64,000 nucleotides of DNA from a virus: the IMG/VR virus record IMGVR_UViG_3300033141_004289, positions 40,851 through 104,850 of that record. One strand, written 5' to 3'. This document shows positions 41,894 through 48,826 of this stretch, piece by piece (within the stretch, counting starts at the first letter, position 1; each line of letters opens with the position of its first letter). The notes below the pieces were generated by a model. It was not told the DNA's origin and did not search any database. It saw only the letters and a program-made list of their open reading frames with translations. The position numbers and the translations under genes were made by a program.

Positions 41894-42194
41894 CTCTAAA
41901 GCTCATTTCCATAACTTTTTCAAGTGTTGGTGTACCCATTTTAAAATTTTTGTTCTTTTTAAAGGCTATTTCATTTTCTAATAAAAATTCGTGTATATCA
42001 CCTCTTAATGTATCCAAGGTTAACTTATCCTTATCCCTGACTATTCTTTCCTCAATTGTTTGAAACGCTTGCATTTGGCCAAGTAGGTAAAAATCCTTTA
42101 TGTAAGTGTAAAAATTCTTATAACAGAATTTCTTCTTTTCACCAGGGCCAAATAATCTTCTACTATGTACTTTTAAAAAGTGGTCTAATTTCAT
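41859..42194 (-). CDS. Small leftward protein, unknown function
   Basis: 111 residues with AAGGAAAG before ATG. The start MKLDHFLKVHSRRLFGPGEK is basic; the rest is helical and charged (TLDTLRGDIHEFLLENEIAF, MGTPTLEKVMEMSFRDEEKV). First gene of a two-gene leftward unit transcribed away from the 42276 gene. Perhaps regulatory, given its position at a divergent spacer, but no DNA-binding motif is evident. Confidence 0.65.
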   Translation of the reverse strand: MKLDHFLKVHSRRLFGPGEKKKFCYKNFYTYIKDFYLLGQMQAFQTIEERIVRDKDKLTLDTLRGDIHEFLLENEIAFKKNKNFKMGTPTLEKVMEMSFRDEEKVNKETSK

Positions 42195-42275
42195 ATTCTT
42201 TCCTTTGTTCTTGAAATAGCCAAGTATTTAATTTATCTATTATAAAATTATCAACCAAATTTCAATGGAGAAAAC
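42195..42275. promoter_or_regulatory. Divergent intergenic spacer
   Basis: 81 bases between divergently transcribed genes must hold start signals for both sides. Leftward: TTGAAA (reverse complement of 42260-42265), 15-base spacer, TATAAT (reverse complement of 42239-42244), a short but otherwise good sigma70 pair. Rightward: TTGAAA at 42211-42216 without a convincing -10 at standard distance; TATTAT lies at 42238. Very AT-rich, so single matches are weak evidence. Confidence 0.4.
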
Positions 42276-42554
42276 ATGAATAAATTACCCGAAAAAGTTG
42301 TTATGGCCCTTTACAAGATTGATTTAAAGATTAAGGAACTAAATGAAAAAAAGAAGGAGTTGACTCGCAAGGCATTTGATAAATTCGGTGAGTCCACTGG
42401 TGTAGTTACAGTCAAAGGTGAGAAGCCTTATTTAAGGGTAAAAATCATCGATTCTGGGCCTAATTTTATGGAAGGTGAGACATTGTTCAGGTCTGCCGGA
42501 ATTAATCGATTTAACGCTGATATAAGCTGTTTAAAGCACCCACCTAAATCATAG
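42276..42554 (+). CDS. Small hypothetical protein
   Basis: 92 residues after TGGAG. N-terminal helix is charged (LYKIDLKIKELNEKKKELTR), followed by GVVTVKGEKPYLRVKIIDSG and LFRSAGINRFNADISCLK. First rightward gene after the divergent spacer and closed by a palindromic terminator-like element, so it may form its own transcription unit. Function unknown. Confidence 0.65.
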   Translation: MNKLPEKVVMALYKIDLKIKELNEKKKELTRKAFDKFGESTGVVTVKGEKPYLRVKIIDSGPNFMEGETLFRSAGINRFNADISCLKHPPKS

Positions 42555-42585
42555 TAATTTATAGCTATAAATTACCTCTCTTTTT
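42554..42585 (+). terminator. 22-base perfect palindrome followed by pyrimidine tract
   Basis: GTAATTTATAG / CTATAAATTAC (42554-42575) is a perfect palindrome beginning one base before the end of the stop codon, followed by CTCTCTTTTT. Most likely the terminator of the single-gene unit 42276-42554; a dimeric operator is an alternative reading. Confidence 0.55.
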
Positions 42586-42622
42586 CGCCTGATTTTGTAT
42601 GGTTAGATACCCTATAATCTTT

Positions 42623-42653
42623 ATAATAGTCGAGTTATTCACTTGACTATTAT
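42623..42653. repeat. Inverted repeat over the -35 region
   Basis: ATAATAGTC (42623-42631) and GACTATTAT (42645-42653) are exact inverted copies; AGT and ACT extend the pairing inward after one mismatch. The right arm contains most of the -35 box of the promoter at 42643-42670. Looks like a protein-binding site. Confidence 0.6.
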
Positions 42654-42670
42654 CCTCTATAAGTTATAAT
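42643..42670 (+). promoter_or_regulatory. Sigma70-type promoter for the rightward small-gene cluster
   Basis: TTGACT (42643-42648, 5 of 6) and TATAAT (42665-42670, 6 of 6) are separated by 16 bases. The expected start is near 42677, followed by a perfect GGGAGG ribosome site (42697-42702) and ATG 42706. This is the best promoter match I found in the window and fits an early gene cluster read by host RNA polymerase. Confidence 0.75.
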
Positions 42671-42686
42671 GGGTTATACCCATTAT
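42666..42686. promoter_or_regulatory. Operator-like inverted repeat over -10 and start site
   Basis: ATAATGGGT-TAT-ACCCATTAT is a perfect nine-base inverted repeat with three-base centre. It overlaps the -10 box and the expected transcription start, a position typical of a repressor site. In RNA it would also be a hairpin at the very 5' end of the message. Confidence 0.6.
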
Positions 42687-42705
42687 TTGAAAATAGGGAG
42701 GAATT

Positions 42706-42879
42706 ATGAGTAACAAAAAGCCATCTATCGAAGCCTTTTATAAGGTCCATAAACTCGAAATTGACTCAAGTTGGATTGCATATTTAGAAGATGCAAAAAT
42801 GTTTAATATAGATAGAGATAGTTCTGAAGAAGCTAAAATTTTATTTATTGAGCAATATTATTACGATTTCTGTTTCTAA
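42706..42879 (+). CDS. Small acidic protein, first gene of the promoter-driven cluster (57 aa)
   Basis: 57 codons from ATG 42706 behind GGGAGGAATT, ending TAA 42877-42879. Begins MSNKKPSIEAFYKVHKLEID and ends LFIEQYYYDFCF; rich in Asp/Glu and aromatic residues. As the promoter-proximal gene it is probably the most strongly expressed of the cluster, in line with small phage host-takeover or anti-defence proteins, but there is no sequence evidence for a target. Confidence 0.7.
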   Translation: MSNKKPSIEAFYKVHKLEIDSSWIAYLEDAKMFNIDRDSSEEAKILFIEQYYYDFCF

Positions 42880-42904
42880 TACAAAATTAATAAGGAGGAC
42901 TTTA

Positions 42905-43234
42905 ATGAGATCACCTAAAGAACAAATTGAATGGCAAAAACAGGCATATGGAATGACATGGGAAGAGGTTGAATATCAAGTTCCAGAACATTGTAGGCAG
43001 TCACCCTATGATTGTAATTCCGTAGCCATTTCAATGCTATCAGATTTACAGCATGAAATTGAGCATGACATTCTTTCTAAAGAGAAGATGAATCAAAAAA
43101 TAAACATTATTAAAAAGTTTATTATGCTTAGTGGAGATAAATTCACCACTGCACTTTCAGAATTATCAGGTAAGGATACTGAAGCAACATATCTTGAATA
43201 TAGAAACAAAGATATTAAACCCGCAAAACTTTAG
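42905..43234 (+). CDS. Hypothetical protein of the early-type cluster
   Basis: 109 residues from ATG 42905 preceded by AAGGAGGAC. A longer reading from an internal codon near 42848 would overlap the previous gene and lacks a ribosome site. Sequence: SPKEQIEWQKQAYGMTWEEV, a short loop with two Cys (EHCRQSPYDCNSVA), then helices (SDLQHEIEHDILSKEKMNQK). Function not known. Confidence 0.7.
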   Translation: MRSPKEQIEWQKQAYGMTWEEVEYQVPEHCRQSPYDCNSVAISMLSDLQHEIEHDILSKEKMNQKINIIKKFIMLSGDKFTTALSELSGKDTEATYLEYRNKDIKPAKL

Positions 43235-43263
43235 ACAATAATAATTCAACAAAGGGGAGAGTT

Positions 43264-43824
43264 ATGAATAAGAAAAAAGATTATAAAGGTGGCCTATCAG
43301 AAGGTGTAACATCGTCTTATCATTTTAAAGACTATGTAGAATCAGGTCATCCATCTGGATATATTGGTGCATATAATAGATCAGCTAATAAGGATAAAAT
43401 AGTTGAAAAAGCACTTAGAGATACTGGATTAGGTGATGGTGGAGTAGCTTGTTGGCTAACATCTGGGAATGGCCGTCATTTGATGGATGATGTGGGTAAA
43501 ACCATCAAGGAATTTAAAAAACGAGTTAATGAATATACTAAAGGTGCATTTGAAGATGTTACAGTTTGGAACCACCCAGATCATACAGGATTTTATAGCG
43601 CAACTATAAAATTAAAAGAAGAAATTTTTGATAAAAAAACAATGCTAATGGCTCAACTTACAAGGGCCGTTAATATGGATATTGAAGTAGATCGAGCATA
43701 TTACCTAGTGTTTTCAGAATTTCCAACTATGAAGGTGCTGATTAATTTAATTGATACAACAGAGAAAATGGACTCATTTTTGAAAAAGAAGATTAAGGCC
43801 TATATTAAACAGCTTAAATCTTAG
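43264..43824 (+). CDS. Hypothetical protein of the early-type cluster
   Basis: 186 residues after AAGGGGAGAG. Contains SGHPSGYIGAYNRSANKDKI, then DTGLGDGGVACWLTSGNGRH and a final helical FLKKKIKAYIKQLKS. The YIGAYNRSANKDKI / GNGRHLMDD blocks look conserved in style, like short phage families acting on host proteins, but I do not recognise the family. Confidence 0.7.
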   Translation: MNKKKDYKGGLSEGVTSSYHFKDYVESGHPSGYIGAYNRSANKDKIVEKALRDTGLGDGGVACWLTSGNGRHLMDDVGKTIKEFKKRVNEYTKGAFEDVTVWNHPDHTGFYSATIKLKEEIFDKKTMLMAQLTRAVNMDIEVDRAYYLVFSEFPTMKVLINLIDTTEKMDSFLKKKIKAYIKQLKS

Positions 43825-43842
43825 CGAGATTGGAGGAAAACG

Positions 43843-44025
43843 ATGATTAAAAGATACAAAAAAATAAATTTAAGGATGAATAGGTGGTCAGATATTGTAG
43901 AAATTGACATTGAATCTGAGGTTAAAAGATCACCTAAATTCTGGAAAATAGAAGGTAAAAGCATTTTCTCATTATGTGAATATGGTTACCCTTGGTACAA
44001 ATACGAAGAGGTAGGAGACAAATAA
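43843..44025 (+). CDS. Small hypothetical protein (60 aa)
   Basis: 60 residues behind TTGGAGG, thus likely real despite its size. Basic N-terminus (MIKRYKKINLRMNRWSDIVE), then a beta-like stretch with WKIEGKSIFSLCEYGYPW and an acidic end. No family recognised. Confidence 0.6.
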   Translation: MIKRYKKINLRMNRWSDIVEIDIESEVKRSPKFWKIEGKSIFSLCEYGYPWYKYEEVGDK

Positions 44026-44048
44026 TAATTTAAAATAAGGATTTGGAT

Positions 44049-44696
44049 ATGGCTATGAAACTAGGAAATGTATATTTATATAATAAGACCTACCTTTATT
44101 TTAAGGATAAAAGAAGGGTAAAAAAGAGGATTGTCTATACTGTTCAGGAAGTTAGTTCAGCGGGTGAATTATCTGAGCCATTTGAAAAAATGTTTAGGCG
44201 AAATGATTGTAAATTAGTTGATAAGTGTGAAATTAATATACAGGTTATTTTATCCAAATACGATAAGGATAAAAACAAATTTTACCAATTAGTCAAACGA
44301 GCAGTAGTTTATAATGATACCAGTAAGGCATACAGGGTTAATCAAAGAAAATCCTACCATGATAATATAGCTAAATTGGCCATATGTTGTAGTGGTTATT
44401 TCAATAAAGCGGAAGATCGAAGATACAATTTAAGAGATTTTAGTGAAGCAATGAATTTAACTAGAAACTCAGACCTTTATAAATGGGTCAGGGATTTTTA
44501 CAATTTTTATTTTACAACCAAAAAATATAAGCAAGCCATTCCTAGTGCATCAGATACAACAATTATATCAGTTATTAGAAAGTATAATGAAACACTGAGT
44601 TCTTATATTGGTTATTCAAAGAAATTAGATGAACTAATCCACAATGATTTAAAGGCATATATAAAGGAGTTTCAAAAACGGGGTTTAAGATTATGA
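44049..44696 (+). CDS. Hypothetical protein of the early-type cluster
   Basis: 215 residues from ATG 44049, seven bases after AAGGA; a TTG at 44043 and an ATG at 44055 are alternatives. Basic and helical: YFKDKRRVKKRIVYTVQEVS, KNKFYQLVKRAVVYNDTSKA, IRKYNETLSSYIGYSKKLDE. Stop overlaps the next ATG, so it is coupled to the SprT-like protease. Function unknown. Confidence 0.65.
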   Translation: MAMKLGNVYLYNKTYLYFKDKRRVKKRIVYTVQEVSSAGELSEPFEKMFRRNDCKLVDKCEINIQVILSKYDKDKNKFYQLVKRAVVYNDTSKAYRVNQRKSYHDNIAKLAICCSGYFNKAEDRRYNLRDFSEAMNLTRNSDLYKWVRDFYNFYFTTKKYKQAIPSASDTTIISVIRKYNETLSSYIGYSKKLDELIHNDLKAYIKEFQKRGLRL

Positions 44697-45229
44697 AGAT
44701 AGAATTTAGCGGGGTAAAAGACGAAAAAATGCAAAAAGAAATTGAGACATCACTCGTAGACACAATGAAACTATTTTATGCATCAAGCGAAGGTCAAGAT
44801 TATGGAAAAACATTACACCGTCATAAGTTAAATGTAATCCTTAGCTCAAGGATGCGAACCTATGGTGGTTGGGCAACAGGGCATATAAATGAAATAAAAT
44901 TAAACTATAAATTATTAAAAGATAACCCATCAGAACTAATCGGTACTTTCATACACGAATTGGCACATATATTAATCTTCCATATACACCAATATGATGT
45001 AAGACCCCATGGAAAAGAATGGAAAGCATTAATGGTTTCATTAAATAGTGACCCGAGTAGATGTCACAATATGGATACTTCAAAAATGAGAAGAAGACAA
45101 AGACGTTTTAGTTACGGTTGTGGGTGTAGAACATTTAACTTATCAGCAACTAAGGCAAACAGAATTGAAAAAGGTAGAAACTATTGGTGCTTAAAATGTA
45201 AAAAGGACTTAATTAAAATAAAGGAGTGA
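44693..45229 (+). CDS. SprT-like zinc metalloprotease
   Basis: 178 residues. The active-site motif H-E-x-x-H is at residues 88-92 (IGTFIHELAHILIFH), with the third zinc ligand likely His106 in RPHGKEWKALM, the usual SprT H-G-x-x-W. A C-terminal zinc ribbon follows, Cys143 and Cys145 with Cys166 and Cys169 (YGCGCRTFNLS, YWCLKCKKDL). SprT/Spartan proteins cleave DNA-bound or crosslinked proteins; a phage version could clear host proteins from DNA or have a regulatory target. The fold call is firm, the substrate unknown. Confidence 0.85.
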   Translation: MKIEFSGVKDEKMQKEIETSLVDTMKLFYASSEGQDYGKTLHRHKLNVILSSRMRTYGGWATGHINEIKLNYKLLKDNPSELIGTFIHELAHILIFHIHQYDVRPHGKEWKALMVSLNSDPSRCHNMDTSKMRRRQRRFSYGCGCRTFNLSATKANRIEKGRNYWCLKCKKDLIKIKE

Positions 45230-45230
45230 T

Positions 45231-46142
45231 ATGCAGAAACTATTATTATTAGATTACATAGATGGTTCTAAAAAACCAAAAACAGAAGCTTGGGAATTTT
45301 TTACAAAGGTATTTAGCTACGCAAAACACTTTAAAATGATTGGCCCAAATAAAAGCTCATTTCAAGTACACACTAAAACATTGGAAGAAAGAGAATTTAT
45401 AGATAATGTTGAAATGCTAATGGGTAAAGATGAATCCTTTTTAAATTTATTTGCTAGTTATGCTTCTTATATAAATAAAAAGGGTGAAGCATATGTATTT
45501 AGTAATGGATTAGTTAATGCTTTATCAAATACCAAAATGGATATTAAAGGTAGTTATTTACCAGATAAATTCTGTGGGTATATTGAATTACCAAATTTAA
45601 GAGATCAGGACAACGAGGTTATTCAAGGAATAATAGTTGATATAGATACAATAGAAGGTAAGTGGTATTTAAGATTTGCCTATGTAACTAATCTAAAGGG
45701 ATTAGTTATGGGGCACTTTTTTATACATATTGATGGAAATAAACCAATATCAGAATTGGCTGAAAGTTATAAGTTTAGAGAGGGGAGAGTTGGAGAGAAT
45801 GGTGGTGTAGAATACAGCACAACACAGGGTATTTACCATTCCTTTAGTTCCGTTATTATAAATGCCATATTATATCTAACCTCTCAGGACGCAGATTTAA
45901 TCCAATCAATCAATGAATTCTCACCTAAAAAATCCAAGTCATCAGGTCAAAAAAGGATATTTACTTCCAAATCATTTTGGTCGGTTGGAACAACTAAAGA
46001 ATTCCATCAAATAAATAAGCCTTTAAAAAGTAATATATCAGTTATAGGTCATTGGAGATTTCAACCATGCGGACCTAAAAAACAATTTGTAAAGTTTATT
46101 TATATTTCCCCACACACTAGAAACAAAAAGGAGGCAAAATGA
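45231..46142 (+). CDS. Hypothetical protein, paralogue A of a two-member family
   Basis: 303 residues after AAAGGAG. It ends with SVIGHWRFQPCGPKKQFVKF-IYISPHTR; the 46510 product ends with GHYRWQRCG-type sequence and a similar I-[F/Y]-I-x-x-H, so the two are paralogues. Proteins with a C-terminal G-H-[W/Y]-R-x-Q-x-x-G block are common phage hypotheticals. Upstream parts: EREFIDNVEMLMGKDESFLN, LRFAYVTNLKGLVMGHFFIH. Function unknown. Confidence 0.65.
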   Translation: MQKLLLLDYIDGSKKPKTEAWEFFTKVFSYAKHFKMIGPNKSSFQVHTKTLEEREFIDNVEMLMGKDESFLNLFASYASYINKKGEAYVFSNGLVNALSNTKMDIKGSYLPDKFCGYIELPNLRDQDNEVIQGIIVDIDTIEGKWYLRFAYVTNLKGLVMGHFFIHIDGNKPISELAESYKFREGRVGENGGVEYSTTQGIYHSFSSVIINAILYLTSQDADLIQSINEFSPKKSKSSGQKRIFTSKSFWSVGTTKEFHQINKPLKSNISVIGHWRFQPCGPKKQFVKFIYISPHTRNKKEAK

Positions 46143-46339
46143 TGTTAAAAGCTATCGTTGAAAAATTAAGGTTAAAGGCTTGCTATCTTATTGAAGATAT
46201 CGGTGACGTTCAATCTATTGAATTTAAAGAACTTGATACTCGTGGGAATAGGGCATTGCTAAATTCTTTAAGGGAAATTAACCAGAGTATTAGTGAACTA
46301 ATTGATGATTTAGACAATGAACTAAAGGAGGAAAAATGA
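46139..46339 (+). CDS. Small helical protein (66 aa)
   Basis: 66 residues, ATG overlapping the previous stop (AATGATG; ATG 46139 or 46142). Sequence KAIVEKLRLKACYLIEDIGD then ALLNSLREINQSISELIDDL suggests a helical hairpin with a coiled-coil-like second helix. Coupled to both neighbours by overlap. Function unknown. Confidence 0.65.
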   Translation: MMLKAIVEKLRLKACYLIEDIGDVQSIEFKELDTRGNRALLNSLREINQSISELIDDLDNELKEEK

Positions 46340-46500
46340 AAATACTAGAAATGTCAGATGACCAGTTAATTGAAGCATTAAGTTACATGGAAAAAGTACC
46401 TATAGAAGACCCAAATTTCTCAGGTTGGAATTTTGATGAAGATTGCTGGAAGGATAAAAAACAGGAGTTATTAGACGAGAAGGATAGAAGAATTAACTAG
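46336..46500 (+). CDS. Small acidic protein (54 aa)
   Basis: 54 codons from ATG 46336, overlapping the previous TGA by ATGA and preceded by AAAGGAGG, ending TAG 46498-46500, which forms part of the next ribosome site. Starts MKILEMSDDQLIEALSYMEK and ends LLDEKDRRIN; Asp/Glu-rich, pI clearly acidic. It fills an otherwise empty 170-base stretch. Function unknown. Confidence 0.7.
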   Translation: MKILEMSDDQLIEALSYMEKVPIEDPNFSGWNFDEDCWKDKKQELLDEKDRRIN

Positions 46501-46509
46501 GAGGTAAAA

Positions 46510-47475
46510 GTGAGTGATTTTGTACATAAATACAGAATTAGACAACAAGGAAAAAAACGTAAGCCGCATTTTGAATTAATGCTAAATACCTATCCAGACC
46601 TGTCTAATATGGATTTAAGCCTTGAAGATGGTGATAAACCATTAGGTGTAATTTTAGGACTTACAGAGACGTTTTTAGAGGCTTTTCCAGATGGTTTTGT
46701 AAGTAATGACAAGACACACTCAACAAGTCATTCAATGCTCGCTTATTGGAAAACATTAGATTTATATGGCAGAGATATATACAAGATGGGTGAAGGTTTT
46801 TCAAAGGCCTTATTAAATGTGAATTTAGATATACCTGCAAAACATCTTCCATTATTGAATAAAATGATTTGTATCGAATTTCCAGATAATTTAAGATTCA
46901 ATGCTGGTCCATCCGCAATAAATATGGAAGCAGATAGATTTATAAATTGTGTTTATGTTGTTGTTACAGATGAGAAGGCCGAAACAAAGGATGGTTCTGA
47001 AGCAAAAAGGACTATGCGCTGTATAATGCCTTTATATGACGAAAATAATGATTTAACGATGGAGGTTCAAGAATACGGTATACCTATAATTGACCTTGAA
47101 AAGACCTTCTTAGAGGCAGTTGAAAGGGCATCAAGATTTGATGAAGTTCCCCATAATAATAAGGACTTTATAAAGTTTGTTTTAAAATGCTTAGTTTATA
47201 TTGATAGTGGTGACCCTGATTTAAGGGACTATAAAGCACCAAAAAATGATAAAAATATTAAAGGAAGATCATGGGTTAGAGCTAACAAAAATAATTCATT
47301 ATTGGATATGACTTTAGTTGGTTACAACCACAAAAAGAATAATCTAAGACATGTTGATAGTTCAATTGTATCAGGCCATTATCGCTGGCAGAGGTGTGGT
47401 AAGGGTTTTAGTAAGGTGAAACTAGTATTTATAGAGGAGCATAATAGAAAATATGAAAAAAATAAAACTAACTAA
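46510..47475 (+). CDS. Hypothetical protein, paralogue B of a two-member family
   Basis: 321 residues from GTG 46510 behind AGGAGG. The C-terminal GHYRWQRCGKGFSKVKLVFI matches the pattern at the end of the 45231 product. Central part: LPLLNKMICIEFPDNLRFNA, then NMEADRFINCVYVVVTDEK. The 3' end overlaps the start of the HNH endonuclease gene by 23 bases, but the C-terminal block is intact, so the inserted gene did not damage it. Confidence 0.65.
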   Translation: MSDFVHKYRIRQQGKKRKPHFELMLNTYPDLSNMDLSLEDGDKPLGVILGLTETFLEAFPDGFVSNDKTHSTSHSMLAYWKTLDLYGRDIYKMGEGFSKALLNVNLDIPAKHLPLLNKMICIEFPDNLRFNAGPSAINMEADRFINCVYVVVTDEKAETKDGSEAKRTMRCIMPLYDENNDLTMEVQEYGIPIIDLEKTFLEAVERASRFDEVPHNNKDFIKFVLKCLVYIDSGDPDLRDYKAPKNDKNIKGRSWVRANKNNSLLDMTLVGYNHKKNNLRHVDSSIVSGHYRWQRCGKGFSKVKLVFIEEHNRKYEKNKTN

Positions 47476-47938
47476 AGGTTATTTTGCATTAGTTGACGAT
47501 GAAGATTTTGACTACTTGTCTCAGTACAAATGGTCATTACAGAGATCGAAAACTAAATTGTATGCGAAGAGGTTTATTCGTAAAGCGGGTAAAAAGACGT
47601 GCATTAGCATGCACAGGTGTCTACTAAAGGTGGAAGCATCAACAATACAAGTGGATCACAGGGATGGCAATGGATTAAACAACCAAAAACATAATTTACG
47701 GTTGGCTACAAATAAGCAAAATGCCCGAAACAGTAAGAAGCCCAAAGGAGAGTTTACTTCTAAATTAAAAGGTGTTGGTAGGAGTAGGAAGAGTAAATGG
47801 AGGGCTAGAATAACAGTAAATGGACGGGACATCTATCTTGGTACTTTTCATACAGAGATTGATGCTGGTAAGGCATACGATAATGCGGCTAAAAAATATT
47901 TCAGAGAATTTGCTAAGCTAAACTTTAATAAGGAGTAA
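47453..47938 (+). mobile_element. Free-standing HNH homing endonuclease with AP2 DNA-binding domain
   Basis: 161 residues. An HNH core at residues 64-90 (IQVDHRDGNGLNNQKHNLRL, with Asp68-His69 and the N-x-x-x-N-L-R turn) is followed by an AP2/ERF-type domain at about 105-158 (LKGVGRSRKSKWRARITVNG, YLGTFHTEIDAGKAYDNAAK, FREFAKLNF). This combination is a widespread selfish endonuclease in phages. Its ribosome site is poor and the gene starts inside the preceding gene, as expected for a late insertion. No intron ends are seen around it. Confidence 0.88.
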
Positions 47939-47940
47939 TA

Positions 47941-48225
47941 ATGAGGGTAGAAAAAATTATCTTAGAAGCTGACAGTGAAACAACATCAGATGAACGTGAT
48001 TTAATGATGCTAAATAAAATCGAAGAAATGTTAGGGACGGGACCAATTATTGGAGAAGGAAGAGAAGTTATACTAAATCTATCTAGGAACTTAATGATTA
48101 GGGATTTAATACTAACTTCTCTAGGTGTTCCAGAAGATGCAAAGGAAGAGCTGTTTCGTAAGGCAAACGAAATAATGAGAGAAAAAGATGCTAAAATATT
48201 AAAAGAGAGGAAAAAATGCAAATAG
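47941..48225 (+). CDS. Small hypothetical protein (94 aa)
   Basis: 94 residues after AAGGAGT. N-terminus MRVEKIILEADSETT has an I-L-E followed by A, close to the leader found on the head-region proteins, though lacking E-I; this may be chance. The body is helical (LMMLNKIEEMLGTGPIIGEG, AKEELFRKANEIMREKDAKI). Overlaps the next gene by ten bases. Function unknown. Confidence 0.65.
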   Translation: MRVEKIILEADSETTSDERDLMMLNKIEEMLGTGPIIGEGREVILNLSRNLMIRDLILTSLGVPEDAKEELFRKANEIMREKDAKILKERKKCK

Positions 48226-48512
48226 AAAAATACTTTGAAAAACATTTAATAGAACTAAAAGCAGAGGCGATAGAGTCAACAGATAGTGAAGAGACGGCCT
48301 TTCAAATTAAGTCCCAAATTGAAGCATATGTAAATGACCCATGTTTTGATCTATGGGATATTGACCCAAATTTTGAAGGAAAAGTGTGTGTTGATACACT
48401 GAAGACATTTCAAGAGTTCTTTGAAATGCTTCGAGAAGTCCAGAGTCTTAGAGCAGATTCAGAGAATTTACAATCTTTTAAAAAGGCTTGGGATTGGATG
48501 AAAGGTCAATAA
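48216..48512 (+). CDS. Small acidic protein at the convergent junction (98 aa)
   Basis: 98 residues; GAGAGG ribosome site inside the previous gene. Acidic and helical: EKYFEKHLIELKAEAIESTD, SLRADSENLQSFKKAWDWMK. It is the last rightward gene; its end overlaps the last leftward gene by seven bases, and I see no terminator at this junction. Confidence 0.65.
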   Translation: MQIEKYFEKHLIELKAEAIESTDSEETAFQIKSQIEAYVNDPCFDLWDIDPNFEGKVCVDTLKTFQEFFEMLREVQSLRADSENLQSFKKAWDWMKGQ

Positions 48513-48826
48513 AGTTTTTCATCTGTTAAATATGATTCAAATAATTGGTCATTAAAATACTGATAAACCCATATATTGGCATTATGCTCTGGTATTTCCA
48601 CCCTTAAAATTAAAGCTTCTTTCTTAAAGTATGGAAAAAGTACATTATGTAACTCTGGCTCAGTTATAATCATATTGTAGTCGTTATAATAAAGAGTATA
48701 ATCAAAGGTGATATTTAATAAATCAGTAAATTTATCTAACTTTTCACCTTTTAATTTCTTAATACTACCTAATTCTTCTCTGATCCCTTCTTTAATATAT
48801 TTTAAGACGCTATTGAGCTTGTCCAT
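48506..48826 (-). CDS. Small hypothetical protein, end of the replication operon
   Basis: 106 residues, ATG with GGAGAT upstream, overlapping the ligase-like gene. Sequence LNSVLKYIKEGIREELGSIK, then NITFDYTLYYNDYNMIITEP and EIPEHNANIWVYQYFNDQLF. Mixed helix and strand, acidic. No family recognised. Confidence 0.65.
   Translation of the reverse strand: MDKLNSVLKYIKEGIREELGSIKKLKGEKLDKFTDLLNITFDYTLYYNDYNMIITEPELHNVLFPYFKKEALILRVEIPEHNANIWVYQYFNDQLFESYLTDEKLY

Noticed and set aside
42848-42904. Upstream start for the 42905 gene
   Set aside because: It would overlap the newly recognised 42706-42879 gene and lacks a ribosome site; AAGGAGG stands before ATG 42905.
47453-47938. HNH gene as part of a group I intron
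   Set aside because: No interrupted reading frame around it and no intron core or splice-like ends were seen; both flanking genes are complete.
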